A stretch of DNA of 5,957 bases. Origin: an uncultured Caulobacter sp. Lineage in GTDB: Bacteria; Pseudomonadota; Alphaproteobacteria; Caulobacterales; Caulobacteraceae. Below are positions 1 to 5,500 of this stretch, in pieces; position 1 is the first letter of the stretch, and each line of letters opens with the position of its first letter. The stretch spans positions 1-5,957 of the forward strand of contig NZ_CALCDX010000223.1 in NCBI RefSeq assembly GCF_937900395.1, written 5' to 3'. The notes beneath the pieces were generated by a model. It had not been told where the DNA came from, ran no database searches, and saw only the letters and a list, made by a program, of their open reading frames with translations. The position numbers and the translations under genes are program-made.

Positions 1-304
1 GCCCGCCGGGGGCCTCTTTCGGAAGCGGGTTAAGACCCCGCGCGTCGAAGGCTCATCGGATAACGACCGCGCGGAGCGTCTAGGCTTCGTCGAAACGGTA
101 ATCACTCCTCACACTCCGGACGAACGTCCGGGCGCTCCGCATCCCCTTCCGAACCTTCAGCGAGCGATCGCGTGAAGCGGCGAAGACGCGCGCCTGCCCA
201 CTTCCTGGCCAAGGCGCCGCTTTCGCAACCTTCACGCCATTGCTGACTCCCCGCAGCGCGAGCGGGTGCTATGACTCCGGCCTCATTGGGGAGAATCCTT
301 GCTC
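1..304. other. Leader/intergenic region upstream of the M28 peptidase
   Basis: I see no convincing gene here. Frame 1 is open from the left edge to a TAA at 31-33 and could be the last codons of an upstream gene (murB would be the usual neighbour), but ten codons are too few to identify it. Two segments can fold back. In the first, GCGGAGCG (71-78) pairs with CGCTCCGC (133-140) and encloses a small hairpin, CCGGAC/GTCCGG (116-121/126-131). In the second, GCGTGAAG (170-177) pairs with CTTCACGC (230-237), with further inner pairing at 180-185/221-226 and 190-194/213-217. None is followed by a T run, so they are not typical intrinsic terminators. Three GANTC sites lie at 245-297. Confidence 0.6.
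245..297 (+). promoter_or_regulatory. Candidate promoter with three GANTC (CcrM) sites, upstream of the M28 peptidase
   Basis: GACTC occurs at 245-249 and 273-277, and GAATC at 293-297. GCTATGAC at 268-275 differs at one defined position from the Caulobacter housekeeping -10 consensus GCTANAWC and overlaps the middle GANTC site. No good TTGACGS -35 lies at the expected distance, which would be compatible with a GcrA-assisted promoter. The last GANTC overlaps the end of the ribosome binding site. The sites are seen directly; promoter activity is inferred. Confidence 0.4.
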
Positions 305-1765
305 ATGTACCGTCGCTTACTGGCCGCCTCGGCCGTTTTCGCCCTCCTGTCGGGCGCCGCCCACGCTCAAACCGCCGCCCAGAAGCAGGGGATCAAGGAC
401 TATTTCGCGGCGGATGGCGCCAAGTCCGTTGGCTATGTCGCCACCGCCGAAGCCCTGCGGGACAAGGCGCTGCTGGACCGCACCGCGTGGGACATCACCG
501 AGGATCTGACGACCTCCATCGGCCCGCGCCTGGTCGGCTCGCCGGCCATGGAGCGCGCCAAGGACTGGGGCGTCGCGAAGTTCAAGGCCCTGGGCTTCAC
601 CAACATCAAGGTCGAGGAATTCGCCAAGCCGTCCTGGACGCGCGGCGAGGAGAGCGCCCAGCTGGTCGCGCCCTATCCGATGAAGCTGGATATTGTCGGC
701 CTCGGCCGCACCGTGCCGACCCCGCCCGCCGGGATCGAGGCCGAGGTCGCCCTGTTCCGCACCTACGCCGAGATGATCGCCGCCCCCGAGGGCGCGCTGA
801 AGGGCAAGATCGCCGTCATCACCCAGCCGATGGTCCGCGCGCAAGACGGTTCGGGCTATGGCGTGGCGGGCATCTCCCGCCGCTCGGGCCCGACCGAGGC
901 CGCCAAGCGCGGCGCCGTCGCCCTGCTGATCCGTTCGGTCTCGACCTCGGACTCCACCGTGCCGCACACCGGCGTCACCGGCTTTGGCGAGGGCGTGGTC
1001 ACCATCCCCGCCGCCGCGATCGGCGTGCCCGAGGCCGAGCAGCTGGAGCGCCTTTCCAAGAAAGGCCCGCTGCGCATCAAGCTGAAGCTGGCCTCGACCT
1101 CCGATCCCAACGACGTGGCCTGGAACATCTCGGGCGAGATCAAGGGCTCGGAAAAGCCCGACGAGGTGATCGTCATCGGCGGTCACCTGGATAGCTGGGA
1201 CGTTGGCACCGGCGCGCTGGACGACGCCACCGGCATCGGCATCACCACGGCCGCCGCCAAGCTGATCGGCGACCTGCCCAAGCATCCCAAGCGCACCATC
1301 CGCGTCGTGATGTGGGGCTCGGAGGAAAGCGGCGGCTCGTCCGACGCCTATATCGCCGCGCATAAGGACGAGGTGTCCAAGATCGTCCTGGCCGGCGAGA
1401 GCGACAGCGGCGCCGACCGCATCTACGCGCTGAACCTGCCCGCCGGCGCTCTTGGTCATCCGCTGGCGACGACCGCCGCCAACGTGCTGGCGCCGCTGAA
1501 GATCTATGTGAGCCGTCAGCCCGCCACGCATGGCGGCGCCGACATCGCGGGCCTGGAGCAGGCCGGGGTCCCGTCCTTCGCGCTGGAGCAGGACGCCAGC
1601 CGCTACTTCGACTACCATCACACCGCCGACGACACCCTGAACAAGGTCGATCCGCTGCAACTGGCCCAGAACGTCGCCGCCTGGACCAGCCTGATCTACC
1701 TGGTCGCCGACAGCGACATCGACTTCCGCGCGCTGAAGTCTGCGGGCGCGGCGGCGACGCACTAA
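305..1765 (+). CDS. Secreted M28 family zinc metallopeptidase, carboxypeptidase Q-like
   Basis: Predicted exported zinc exopeptidase of 486 aa. Residues 1-21 form a Sec signal peptide: RR near the N-terminus, a hydrophobic core, and an AHA|QT cleavage site, so it should act in the periplasm or outside. Residues about 145-250 look like a protease-associated (PA) insert (AAKRGAVALLIRSVS). The catalytic domain has the full M28 set: GGHLDSWD (H294, D296), GALDDATG (metal-bridging D306), WGSEESGG (E340 base, E341 ligand), ESDSGAD (D367) and DYHHTADDT (H439). The motifs RGEESA, GLGRTVPTPP and HLDSWDVGTGA resemble animal carboxypeptidase Q (PGCP), which releases amino acids from short peptides; the substrate here is unknown. 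ATG 305 follows GGGGAG (288-293) by 11 nt. An in-frame TTG at 299 is better spaced (5 nt) but adds only two residues. It is an unusual gene for this position in the dcw cluster. Confidence 0.93.
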   Translation: MYRRLLAASAVFALLSGAAHAQTAAQKQGIKDYFAADGAKSVGYVATAEALRDKALLDRTAWDITEDLTTSIGPRLVGSPAMERAKDWGVAKFKALGFTNIKVEEFAKPSWTRGEESAQLVAPYPMKLDIVGLGRTVPTPPAGIEAEVALFRTYAEMIAAPEGALKGKIAVITQPMVRAQDGSGYGVAGISRRSGPTEAAKRGAVALLIRSVSTSDSTVPHTGVTGFGEGVVTIPAAAIGVPEAEQLERLSKKGPLRIKLKLASTSDPNDVAWNISGEIKGSEKPDEVIVIGGHLDSWDVGTGALDDATGIGITTAAAKLIGDLPKHPKRTIRVVMWGSEESGGSSDAYIAAHKDEVSKIVLAGESDSGADRIYALNLPAGALGHPLATTAANVLAPLKIYVSRQPATHGGADIAGLEQAGVPSFALEQDASRYFDYHHTADDTLNKVDPLQLAQNVAAWTSLIYLVADSDIDFRALKSAGAAATH

Positions 1766-1780
1766 GCGTCCACAACTTGG

Positions 1781-1827
1781 CTCTCCCTTCCCCCTTTGAT
1801 GGGGGAAGGGCAGGGATGGGGGTGTTG
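1781..1827 (+). repeat. GC-rich palindromic intergenic repeat, copy 1
   Basis: This contains a perfect 10-bp hairpin: CCCTTCCCCC (1785-1794), loop TTTGAT, GGGGGAAGGG (1801-1810), then CAGGGATGGGGGTG. It begins 16 nt after the peptidase stop. The reverse complement of 1880-1925 is clearly similar, so the two are inverted copies of one element, like the REP-type repeats scattered between genes in many bacteria. It could also help end the peptidase transcript, but it has no T tract. Confidence 0.75.
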
Positions 1828-1879
1828 GCACGGCCTGTCCGCCTCTCTAGGAAGGGCGGTAAGGCGTCCGATGCGGCGC

Positions 1880-1925
1880 GATCACCCCCACCCAACCCTC
1901 CCCCATCGAGGGGGAGGGCTTCTTA
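1880..1925 (-). repeat. GC-rich palindromic intergenic repeat, copy 2 (inverted)
   Basis: This contains a perfect 9-bp hairpin: CCCTCCCCC (1896-1904), loop ATCGA, GGGGGAGGG (1910-1918). Read on the minus strand it aligns with copy 1 through the hairpin and the trailing GGGTGGGGGTG, with a few single-base gaps. Its edge is about 10 nt from the ddl start codon, so the GGAGGG of the repeat sits too far upstream (16 nt) to be a normal ribosome binding site. Confidence 0.75.
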
Positions 1926-1934
1926 GAGCGCCCC

Positions 1935-2894
1935 ATGACCGACCAGCCCCTCTCCGGCCGCCACATCGCCGTCCTGCTGGGCGGGCCCTCGTCGGAACGC
2001 AAGGTAAGCCTGGTCTCGGGCGCCGCGTGCGCCGACGCGCTGGAGCGGCTGGGCGCCAAGGTCACGCGGATCGACGCGGGGCCCGACATCGCCCAGGTGC
2101 TGACGGCGGCCAAGCCGGATCTCGTCTTCAACGCCTTGCACGGCGAATGGGGCGAGGACGGCTGCGTCCAGGGCGTGCTGGAAACCCTGAAGCTGCCCTA
2201 CACCCACTCCGGCGTCCTGGCCTCGGCCCTCGCCATGGACAAGGCCAAGGCCAAGGCGGTGCTGGCGGCGGCCGGCGTCATCGTGCCCGGCGGCGGCCTG
2301 TTCAACCGCCACGACGTGGCCCGCGACCACGTCCTGCCGCCGCCCTACGTGGTCAAGCCGAACGCCGAGGGCTCGTCGGTCGGCGTCTTTATCGTCAAGG
2401 AAGGCGCCAACCGTCCGCCGGAAGAACTCGCCTCGCCAAGCTGGACTTACGGCGAGGAGGTGATGGTCGAGCCCTATGTGCGGGGCCTCGAACTGGCCGT
2501 CGCGGTGATGGGTGAGGCGAATGGTCCCAGAGCCCTCGCGGTTACCGATATTCGTGCATCCACAGGTTTTTATGACTACGAGGCCAAGTACTCGGAGGGC
2601 GGCTCGATCCACGTCCTGCCGGCCCCAATCCCTGATGGCGTAAGGGATCGCGCGATGCGGATGGCCGAATTGGCCCACTCCGCTCTTGGTTGTCGAAGTG
2701 TGACTCGGTCCGACCTCCGTTATGACGACATTAACGACATTCTGGTCCTTCTAGAGGTCAATACGCAGCCCGGCATGACTCCGACCTCGCTCGCTCCCGA
2801 GCAGGCCGCCCACGTCGGGATTCCGTTTGATCAGTTGGTTCTATGGATCGTGGAGGACGCTTATGCCCGCCGTAACGCGGGGGGGACCGCCTAA
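1935..2894 (+). CDS. ddl: D-alanine--D-alanine ligase (DdlB type)
   Basis: Cytoplasmic ATP-grasp ligase that joins two D-alanines, using ATP, to make the dipeptide that MurF adds to UDP-MurNAc-tripeptide. The 319-aa length is normal for Ddl. Seen in order: LLGGPSSERKVSL (14-26, E21 matching E. coli DdlB E15), HGEWGEDG (69-76), VVKPNAEGSSVGV (139-151) in the ATP-binding part, EVMVEPYVRGLE (175-186), YDYEAKY (213-219, K218 and Y219), RSD (258-260) and EVNTQPGMTPTS (274-285, metal ligands E274 and N276). ATG 1935 has only a weak AGAG (1925-1928) in front. The last 32 nt overlap ftsQ. Codon use changes sharply near 2517: before it nearly every third base is G or C, after it about a third of codons end in A or T. 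The protein motifs continue without a break, so the gene looks intact. Confidence 0.97.
   Translation: MTDQPLSGRHIAVLLGGPSSERKVSLVSGAACADALERLGAKVTRIDAGPDIAQVLTAAKPDLVFNALHGEWGEDGCVQGVLETLKLPYTHSGVLASALAMDKAKAKAVLAAAGVIVPGGGLFNRHDVARDHVLPPPYVVKPNAEGSSVGVFIVKEGANRPPEELASPSWTYGEEVMVEPYVRGLELAVAVMGEANGPRALAVTDIRASTGFYDYEAKYSEGGSIHVLPAPIPDGVRDRAMRMAELAHSALGCRSVTRSDLRYDDINDILVLLEVNTQPGMTPTSLAPEQAAHVGIPFDQLVLWIVEDAYARRNAGGTA
2702..2823 (+). promoter_or_regulatory. Candidate intragenic ftsQA promoter: CtrA-like box plus three GANTC sites
   Basis: Inside the A/T-rich-codon end of ddl, TTATGACGACATTAAC (2720-2735) fits the CtrA consensus TTAA-N7-TTAAC with one mismatch. CTAGAG begins 15 nt downstream (2751-2756) and could serve as a -10, which is the geometry of CtrA-activated promoters whose box covers the -35. 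GANTC sites lie at 2702-2706, 2777-2781 and 2819-2823. Published Caulobacter work places an ftsQA promoter upstream of ftsQ and makes it CtrA-dependent; equating it with this exact site is my inference. Confidence 0.5.
2852..2856 (+). promoter_or_regulatory. ftsQ ribosome binding site
   Basis: GGAGG lies 6 nt before ATG 2863 and inside the ddl reading frame. It is the strongest Shine-Dalgarno in the window and fixes the ftsQ start, ruling out the upstream in-frame TTG at 2827. The overlap with ddl suggests translational coupling. Confidence 0.85.
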
Positions 2895-3771
2895 GCCTAG
2901 GCGACCCCGGGCCGAAGCGCCCGCAAGTCCGAGCAAGGGTCGGGCCGCGCCGCGAGGCGCGCAGCCGGCCGCCAAGCTACACGCCGCCAAGGGCGTGGGC
3001 CTCTCGCCCACGGTCGCCCTGAGCGTCGCGGGCGCGGCTCTGGGTCTCGGACTGGTGGTGATGTTGGCCACAGGACACCGCGCCGAGCGTATCGGCGCGT
3101 CGATGGCCCGTGGCGTCGACGGCGCGTTCGCCTCGGCGGGGTTCAAGCTGAAGACGGTCCACATCCGCGGGGCGTCTTCGACCGCCCAGGCCGACATCCT
3201 GAAGGCCTCGGGCCTCTACCTCGACCAGCCGACGCTGGGCATGGACCTGGCCGGCGTGCGTCAGCGGGTGCAGGGCGTGGGCTGGGTCAAGGACGTGCAG
3301 GTGGTGCGGATGCTGCCCGACACCGTGCTGATCTCCGTCCAGGAGCGGCCGGCGCTGGCGGTCTGGCAGAACCAAGGCCGGATGAAGGTGATCGACGCCG
3401 AGGGGCGGGTGATCAACGAGGCCGACCCCGCGCGCTTCCCCCAGCTGCCGCTGGTGGTGGGGCAGGGCGCCGACCAGGCCGCGGGCCTGATCCTGCCGGC
3501 CGTGGCCTCGCGTCCGCGTCTTAGGGATCGGCTCGAGGCGATGGTGCGGGTGGACGACCGCCGCTGGGATCTTCGGCTGAAGGACGGATCGCTGATCCAG
3601 CTTCCGGCCATTGACGAAGAATCCGCGCTGATTCAATTAGATCAGCTCGACCAGCGGCAGAGAATCCTCGACATGGGTTTCGCGCGGATCGATTTGCGCG
3701 ACCCCGAAATGGTGGCTGTGAGACCTCGTGACGCCGCGCTGCCTGGGCAGCCCGCGGCGAACGGGGCGTAA
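2863..3771 (+). CDS. ftsQ: Cell division protein FtsQ
   Basis: Bitopic inner-membrane divisome protein; in the family it binds FtsB/FtsL and links early and late division proteins. The product is 302 aa. Residues 1-46 form a basic, Pro/Ala-rich cytoplasmic tail. Residues about 48-70 (TVALSVAGAALGLGLVVMLA) are a single membrane helix. A POTRA domain spans about 94-164, from LKTVHIRGASS to LPDTVLISVQERPALAVW, and the periplasmic FtsQ/DivIB beta domain runs to about 290 (VIDAEGRVI, LPLVVGQGA, RWDLRLKDGSLIQLP, RIDLRDPEMVAVRP). The start at 2863 is set by GGAGG at 6-nt spacing. It overlaps ddl by 32 nt and is followed by ftsA after 30 nt, so the three are probably one operon. The last 60 or so codons turn A/T-rich at the third position and hold three GANTC sites. 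Confidence 0.96.
   Translation: MPAVTRGGPPKPRRPRAEAPASPSKGRAAPRGAQPAAKLHAAKGVGLSPTVALSVAGAALGLGLVVMLATGHRAERIGASMARGVDGAFASAGFKLKTVHIRGASSTAQADILKASGLYLDQPTLGMDLAGVRQRVQGVGWVKDVQVVRMLPDTVLISVQERPALAVWQNQGRMKVIDAEGRVINEADPARFPQLPLVVGQGADQAAGLILPAVASRPRLRDRLEAMVRVDDRRWDLRLKDGSLIQLPAIDEESALIQLDQLDQRQRILDMGFARIDLRDPEMVAVRPRDAALPGQPAANGA
3619..3666 (+). promoter_or_regulatory. Cluster of three GANTC sites in the 3' end of ftsQ
   Basis: GAATC (3619-3623), GATTC (3630-3634) and GAATC (3662-3666) fall within 48 nt, about 140-180 nt upstream of ftsA. The surrounding codons are locally A/T-rich (ATT CAA TTA GAT, AGA), unlike the rest of ftsQ. This may mark a methylation-sensitive promoter for ftsA. 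No clear -35/-10 pair was found, so only the site cluster is certain. Confidence 0.35.
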
Positions 3772-3786
3772 TGTGGTTGATGGGCT

Positions 3787-3793
3787 GAGGTGA
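3787..3793 (+). promoter_or_regulatory. ftsA ribosome binding site
   Basis: GAGGTGA complements the 16S tail and lies 8 nt before ATG 3802. The alternative GTG at 3790 sits inside this motif and would have no site of its own, so ATG 3802 is preferred. Confidence 0.65.
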
Positions 3794-3801
3794 CGATAGC
3801 G

Positions 3802-5127
3802 ATGTCGCGAATGGAGGACCGGAAACAGGCTCGCGAGGGCCTGAAGGCGACGCTTGTGCGCCAGCCCGCCATCGCGGCCGTCGACCTGGGCGCGTCCAAG
3901 GTGACGTGCTTCATCATGAAGCCCGACGGCATCCATCGCGAGAACCGCACCCTGACGACCTCGGGCGTCGGCTATGTCCAGTCGCGCGGCGTGCGCGGCG
4001 GCGCGATCGTCAATCTCGACGAGGCCGCCCAGGCCATCGCCCAGGCCGTGGAGCGCGCCGAAACCGTGGCCGGCGTCAACGTCCAGGGCGTCAGCGTCTG
4101 CACGGCCGGCGGCCAGCTGGCCAGCCATCGCGTCCACGCCCAGGTCTCGCTGGGCGCCCGTCCGATCTCGGACGGCGACCTGTCGCGCGCCATCGCCTCG
4201 GCCCTGGCCCAGGTTCGCATTCCTGGCCGCAAGCCGATCCACCTCTTGCCGATCGCCTGGTCGGTCGACGGCCAGCGCGGCATCCGCGACCCGCGCGCCA
4301 TGTTCGGCCGCTCGCTGGGCCTGGAGCTGCTGGTCGTCTCGGTCAACGAGAACATCTTCCACACCCTGGCCCACTGCGTCGAACGCGCTCACCTGTCCTT
4401 CGAGGGCATCGTCGCCGCGCCGTTCGCCTCGGCCCTGGCGGCCCTGGAAGAGGACGAGATGGACCTCGGCGCCGTCTGCATCGACATGGGCGGCGGCTCG
4501 ACCTCGGTGGCCGTGTTCAACAACGGCGCGCTCTGCCACGTCGACAGTCTGGCCGTCGGCGGCGGGCACGTCACGCAAGACATCGCCCGCGGGCTGCAGA
4601 CCTCGGTGGTCGGCGCCGAGCGCATCAAGACCCTGCACGGCAGCGCCATCGCTTCGGCCAACGAGGACCGCGAGATGATCGAGGCCCCGCCGCGCGGCGA
4701 CGATCCGGGCGCGGGTCCGGTGATCGCGCCGCGCTCCCTGCTGAAGGGCATCATTCAACCGCGCGTCGAGGAGACGCTGGAGCTGCTGCGCGAGCGCCTG
4801 AAGGCCTCCGGCGCGCCGGTCGAGCCGGGCGCGGGCATCGTCCTGACGGGCGGCGCCAGCCAGCTGGCCGGCGTGCGGGAAGTGGCCGTGCGCGTGTTCG
4901 ATCGTCCGGTGCGCCTGGGCCGTCCGCGTCGCGTGCCGCATCTGGCCGACGCCGCCTCGGGCCCCGCCTTCTGCGCCGCCGCGGGCACCCTGCATCGCAC
5001 GGCCTTTGGTCCGCGCGAAGCCGTCTCGTCGAAGGCCCTGGCCGGCGGCGTCGCCCGCAAGCGTCCTCTGGATCCGAACGCCAGCCCCATTTCGCGCGCC
5101 GCCGCCTGGCTGCGCGACAACCTCTAG
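3802..5127 (+). CDS. ftsA: Cell division protein FtsA
   Basis: Actin-like ATPase that anchors FtsZ filaments to the inner membrane and recruits later divisome proteins. From ATG 3802 it is 441 aa. Seen: phosphate-1 loop AAVDLGASKVTC (25-36); the FtsA-specific 1C (SHS2) region at about 80-160, including VQGVSVCTAGGQLASHRV; phosphate-2 loop IDMGGGSTSVAVF (227-239); adenosine loop IVLTGGASQLAGV (346-358); and a C-terminal amphipathic helix ISRAAAWLRDNL (430-441), the usual membrane-targeting sequence. A Pro/Gly/Asp-rich stretch at about 295-308 looks like a surface loop. GTG 3790 would add four residues but overlaps the ribosome binding site; an in-frame ATG at 3811 is poorly spaced. The gene follows ftsQ closely and ends 57 nt before a strong terminator, so transcripts from ddl/ftsQ probably stop here. 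Confidence 0.96.
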   Translation: MSRMEDRKQAREGLKATLVRQPAIAAVDLGASKVTCFIMKPDGIHRENRTLTTSGVGYVQSRGVRGGAIVNLDEAAQAIAQAVERAETVAGVNVQGVSVCTAGGQLASHRVHAQVSLGARPISDGDLSRAIASALAQVRIPGRKPIHLLPIAWSVDGQRGIRDPRAMFGRSLGLELLVVSVNENIFHTLAHCVERAHLSFEGIVAAPFASALAALEEDEMDLGAVCIDMGGGSTSVAVFNNGALCHVDSLAVGGGHVTQDIARGLQTSVVGAERIKTLHGSAIASANEDREMIEAPPRGDDPGAGPVIAPRSLLKGIIQPRVEETLELLRERLKASGAPVEPGAGIVLTGGASQLAGVREVAVRVFDRPVRLGRPRRVPHLADAASGPAFCAAAGTLHRTAFGPREAVSSKALAGGVARKRPLDPNASPISRAAAWLRDNL

Positions 5128-5153
5128 GTCGAGGCGGTTTCGGCCTTCAAACC

Positions 5154-5186
5154 TTAAGCGTGATTAACTCTACTGTTTAACTTTAA
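5154..5186. other. Cluster of four TTAA half-sites after ftsA
   Basis: TTAA occurs at 5154-5157, 5164-5167, 5177-5180 and 5183-5186, in a region where such A/T runs are rare. The spacings are 6, 9 and 2 nt, so none is a standard TTAA-N7-TTAA CtrA box. It immediately precedes and touches the terminator stem. Its function is unknown. Confidence 0.4.
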
Positions 5187-5220
5187 AGGCCCCTCCGAGC
5201 ACCTCGGGCGGGCCTTTTTT
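5185..5220 (+). terminator. Rho-independent terminator after ftsA
   Basis: AAAGGCCC (5185-5192) pairs with GGGCCTTT (5210-5217), and CCGAG (5195-5199) pairs with CTCGG (5203-5207) around a CAC loop, with one C-C mismatch and one T-G wobble between the two blocks. The stem runs into six Ts (5215-5220). It should end ddl-ftsQ-ftsA transcripts and insulate ftsZ. Confidence 0.9.
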
Positions 5221-5236
5221 GCTGCTCAAAGCGTGG

Positions 5237-5252
5237 CTATTCGCCAGAATAG
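5237..5252. repeat. Perfect inverted repeat upstream of ftsZ
   Basis: CTATTC-GCCA-GAATAG is a perfect 6-bp inverted repeat with a 4-nt centre, 17 nt beyond the terminator and 1 nt before a GANTC site (5254-5258). It could be an operator or a small hairpin. It lies upstream of the likely ftsZ start of transcription, which favours a DNA-level role. Confidence 0.5.
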
Positions 5253-5259
5253 AGACTCA

Positions 5260-5293
5260 GCGGCGTTCGGTCGCAGATGTCTGTGGACGCCGC
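5260..5293. repeat. Nested inverted repeats upstream of ftsZ
   Basis: GCGGCGT (5260-5266) is complementary to ACGCCGC (5287-5293), and the 20-nt interior contains CAGA-TG-TCTG (5274-5283). The two dyads share nearly the same centre. The role is unknown; a binding site for a regulator is possible. Confidence 0.4.
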
Positions 5294-5383
5294 CAGGGCC
5301 CTTGGTTCGCTTGGGTTTTCTGTTGATAGACCACAATTTATCCCAAGGCCGCGCTCGACCGGACCCCGACTCAGATTATGCAG

Positions 5384-5399
5384 TTAACTGCCGATTAAC
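5384..5399 (+). promoter_or_regulatory. CtrA binding box
   Basis: TTAACTGCCGATTAAC is a perfect match to TTAA-N7-TTAAC, the site of the response regulator CtrA. It lies 101 nt before the ftsZ start codon. An isolated GTTAAC at 5415-5420 may be an extra half-site. Repression of ftsZ in swarmer cells is the known role of CtrA at this gene in Caulobacter. Confidence 0.85.
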
Positions 5400-5439
5400 G
5401 ATGGTGGTTGTTCTGTTAACACGATCGTCGAGGCATCCC

Positions 5440-5458
5440 CGGCGATTGGGTGTCGCCG
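5440..5458 (+). other. Small hairpin in the ftsZ 5' untranslated leader
   Basis: CGGCGA (5440-5445) pairs with TCGCCG (5453-5458) around a 7-nt loop. It is 42 nt before the ftsZ start codon and leaves the ribosome binding site free. It may affect mRNA stability or may be chance in GC-rich DNA. Confidence 0.3.
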
Positions 5459-5500
5459 AGGTCTAATTTGACGATTTCGGCGTAAGGACGCGAGGGTCCC

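Larger units (their letters stand above)
5254..5399 (+). promoter_or_regulatory. ftsZ promoter region with two GANTC sites and a CtrA box
   Basis: GACTC occurs at 5254-5258 and 5368-5372. A possible core promoter is TCGACCG (5355-5361) and GATTAT (5374-5379), 12 nt apart; the match to consensus is modest. The CtrA box at 5384-5399 would then lie at or just after the start of transcription, fitting the known repression of Caulobacter ftsZ by CtrA and its activation through methylated GANTC sites (CcrM/GcrA). TTATCCCAA (5338-5346) matches 7 of 9 positions of a DnaA box. The exact start of transcription is inferred. Confidence 0.65.

Noticed and set aside
1..33. Possible last codons of an upstream gene such as murB
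   Set aside because: Only ten codons to the TAA at 31-33, with no recognisable residues; another frame is open to 175, so the choice cannot be supported.
271..1194. 307-codon + strand frame starting at ATG 271
   Set aside because: It is an out-of-frame shadow of the peptidase, rich in Arg, Gly and Pro with no domain.
1785..1810. Peptidase terminator
   Set aside because: The hairpin is perfect but has no T run and belongs to a repeat present in a second inverted copy, so it is annotated as a repeat.
317..1831. 504-codon open frame on the minus strand opposite the peptidase
   Set aside because: Long antisense frames are expected opposite GC3-rich genes. Its translation is low-complexity (R/G/A/D-rich) and the + strand carries clear M28 motifs.
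2827..2862. Upstream TTG start for ftsQ
   Set aside because: No ribosome binding site, whereas ATG 2863 has GGAGG at 6 nt.
3637..4995. 452-codon open frame on the minus strand opposite ftsA
   Set aside because: It is a high-GC shadow; the translation is compositionally odd and the + strand encodes unmistakable FtsA motifs.
5233..5466. 77-codon open frame from GTG between ftsA and ftsZ
   Set aside because: It lies over the inverted repeats, the CtrA box and the ftsZ promoter, has no ribosome binding site, and its sequence shows no recognisable domain or coding-like codon use.
5468..5474. TTGACGA resembling a -35 just before ftsZ
   Set aside because: Only 26 nt separate it from the start codon and there is no matching -10 at the needed spacing.
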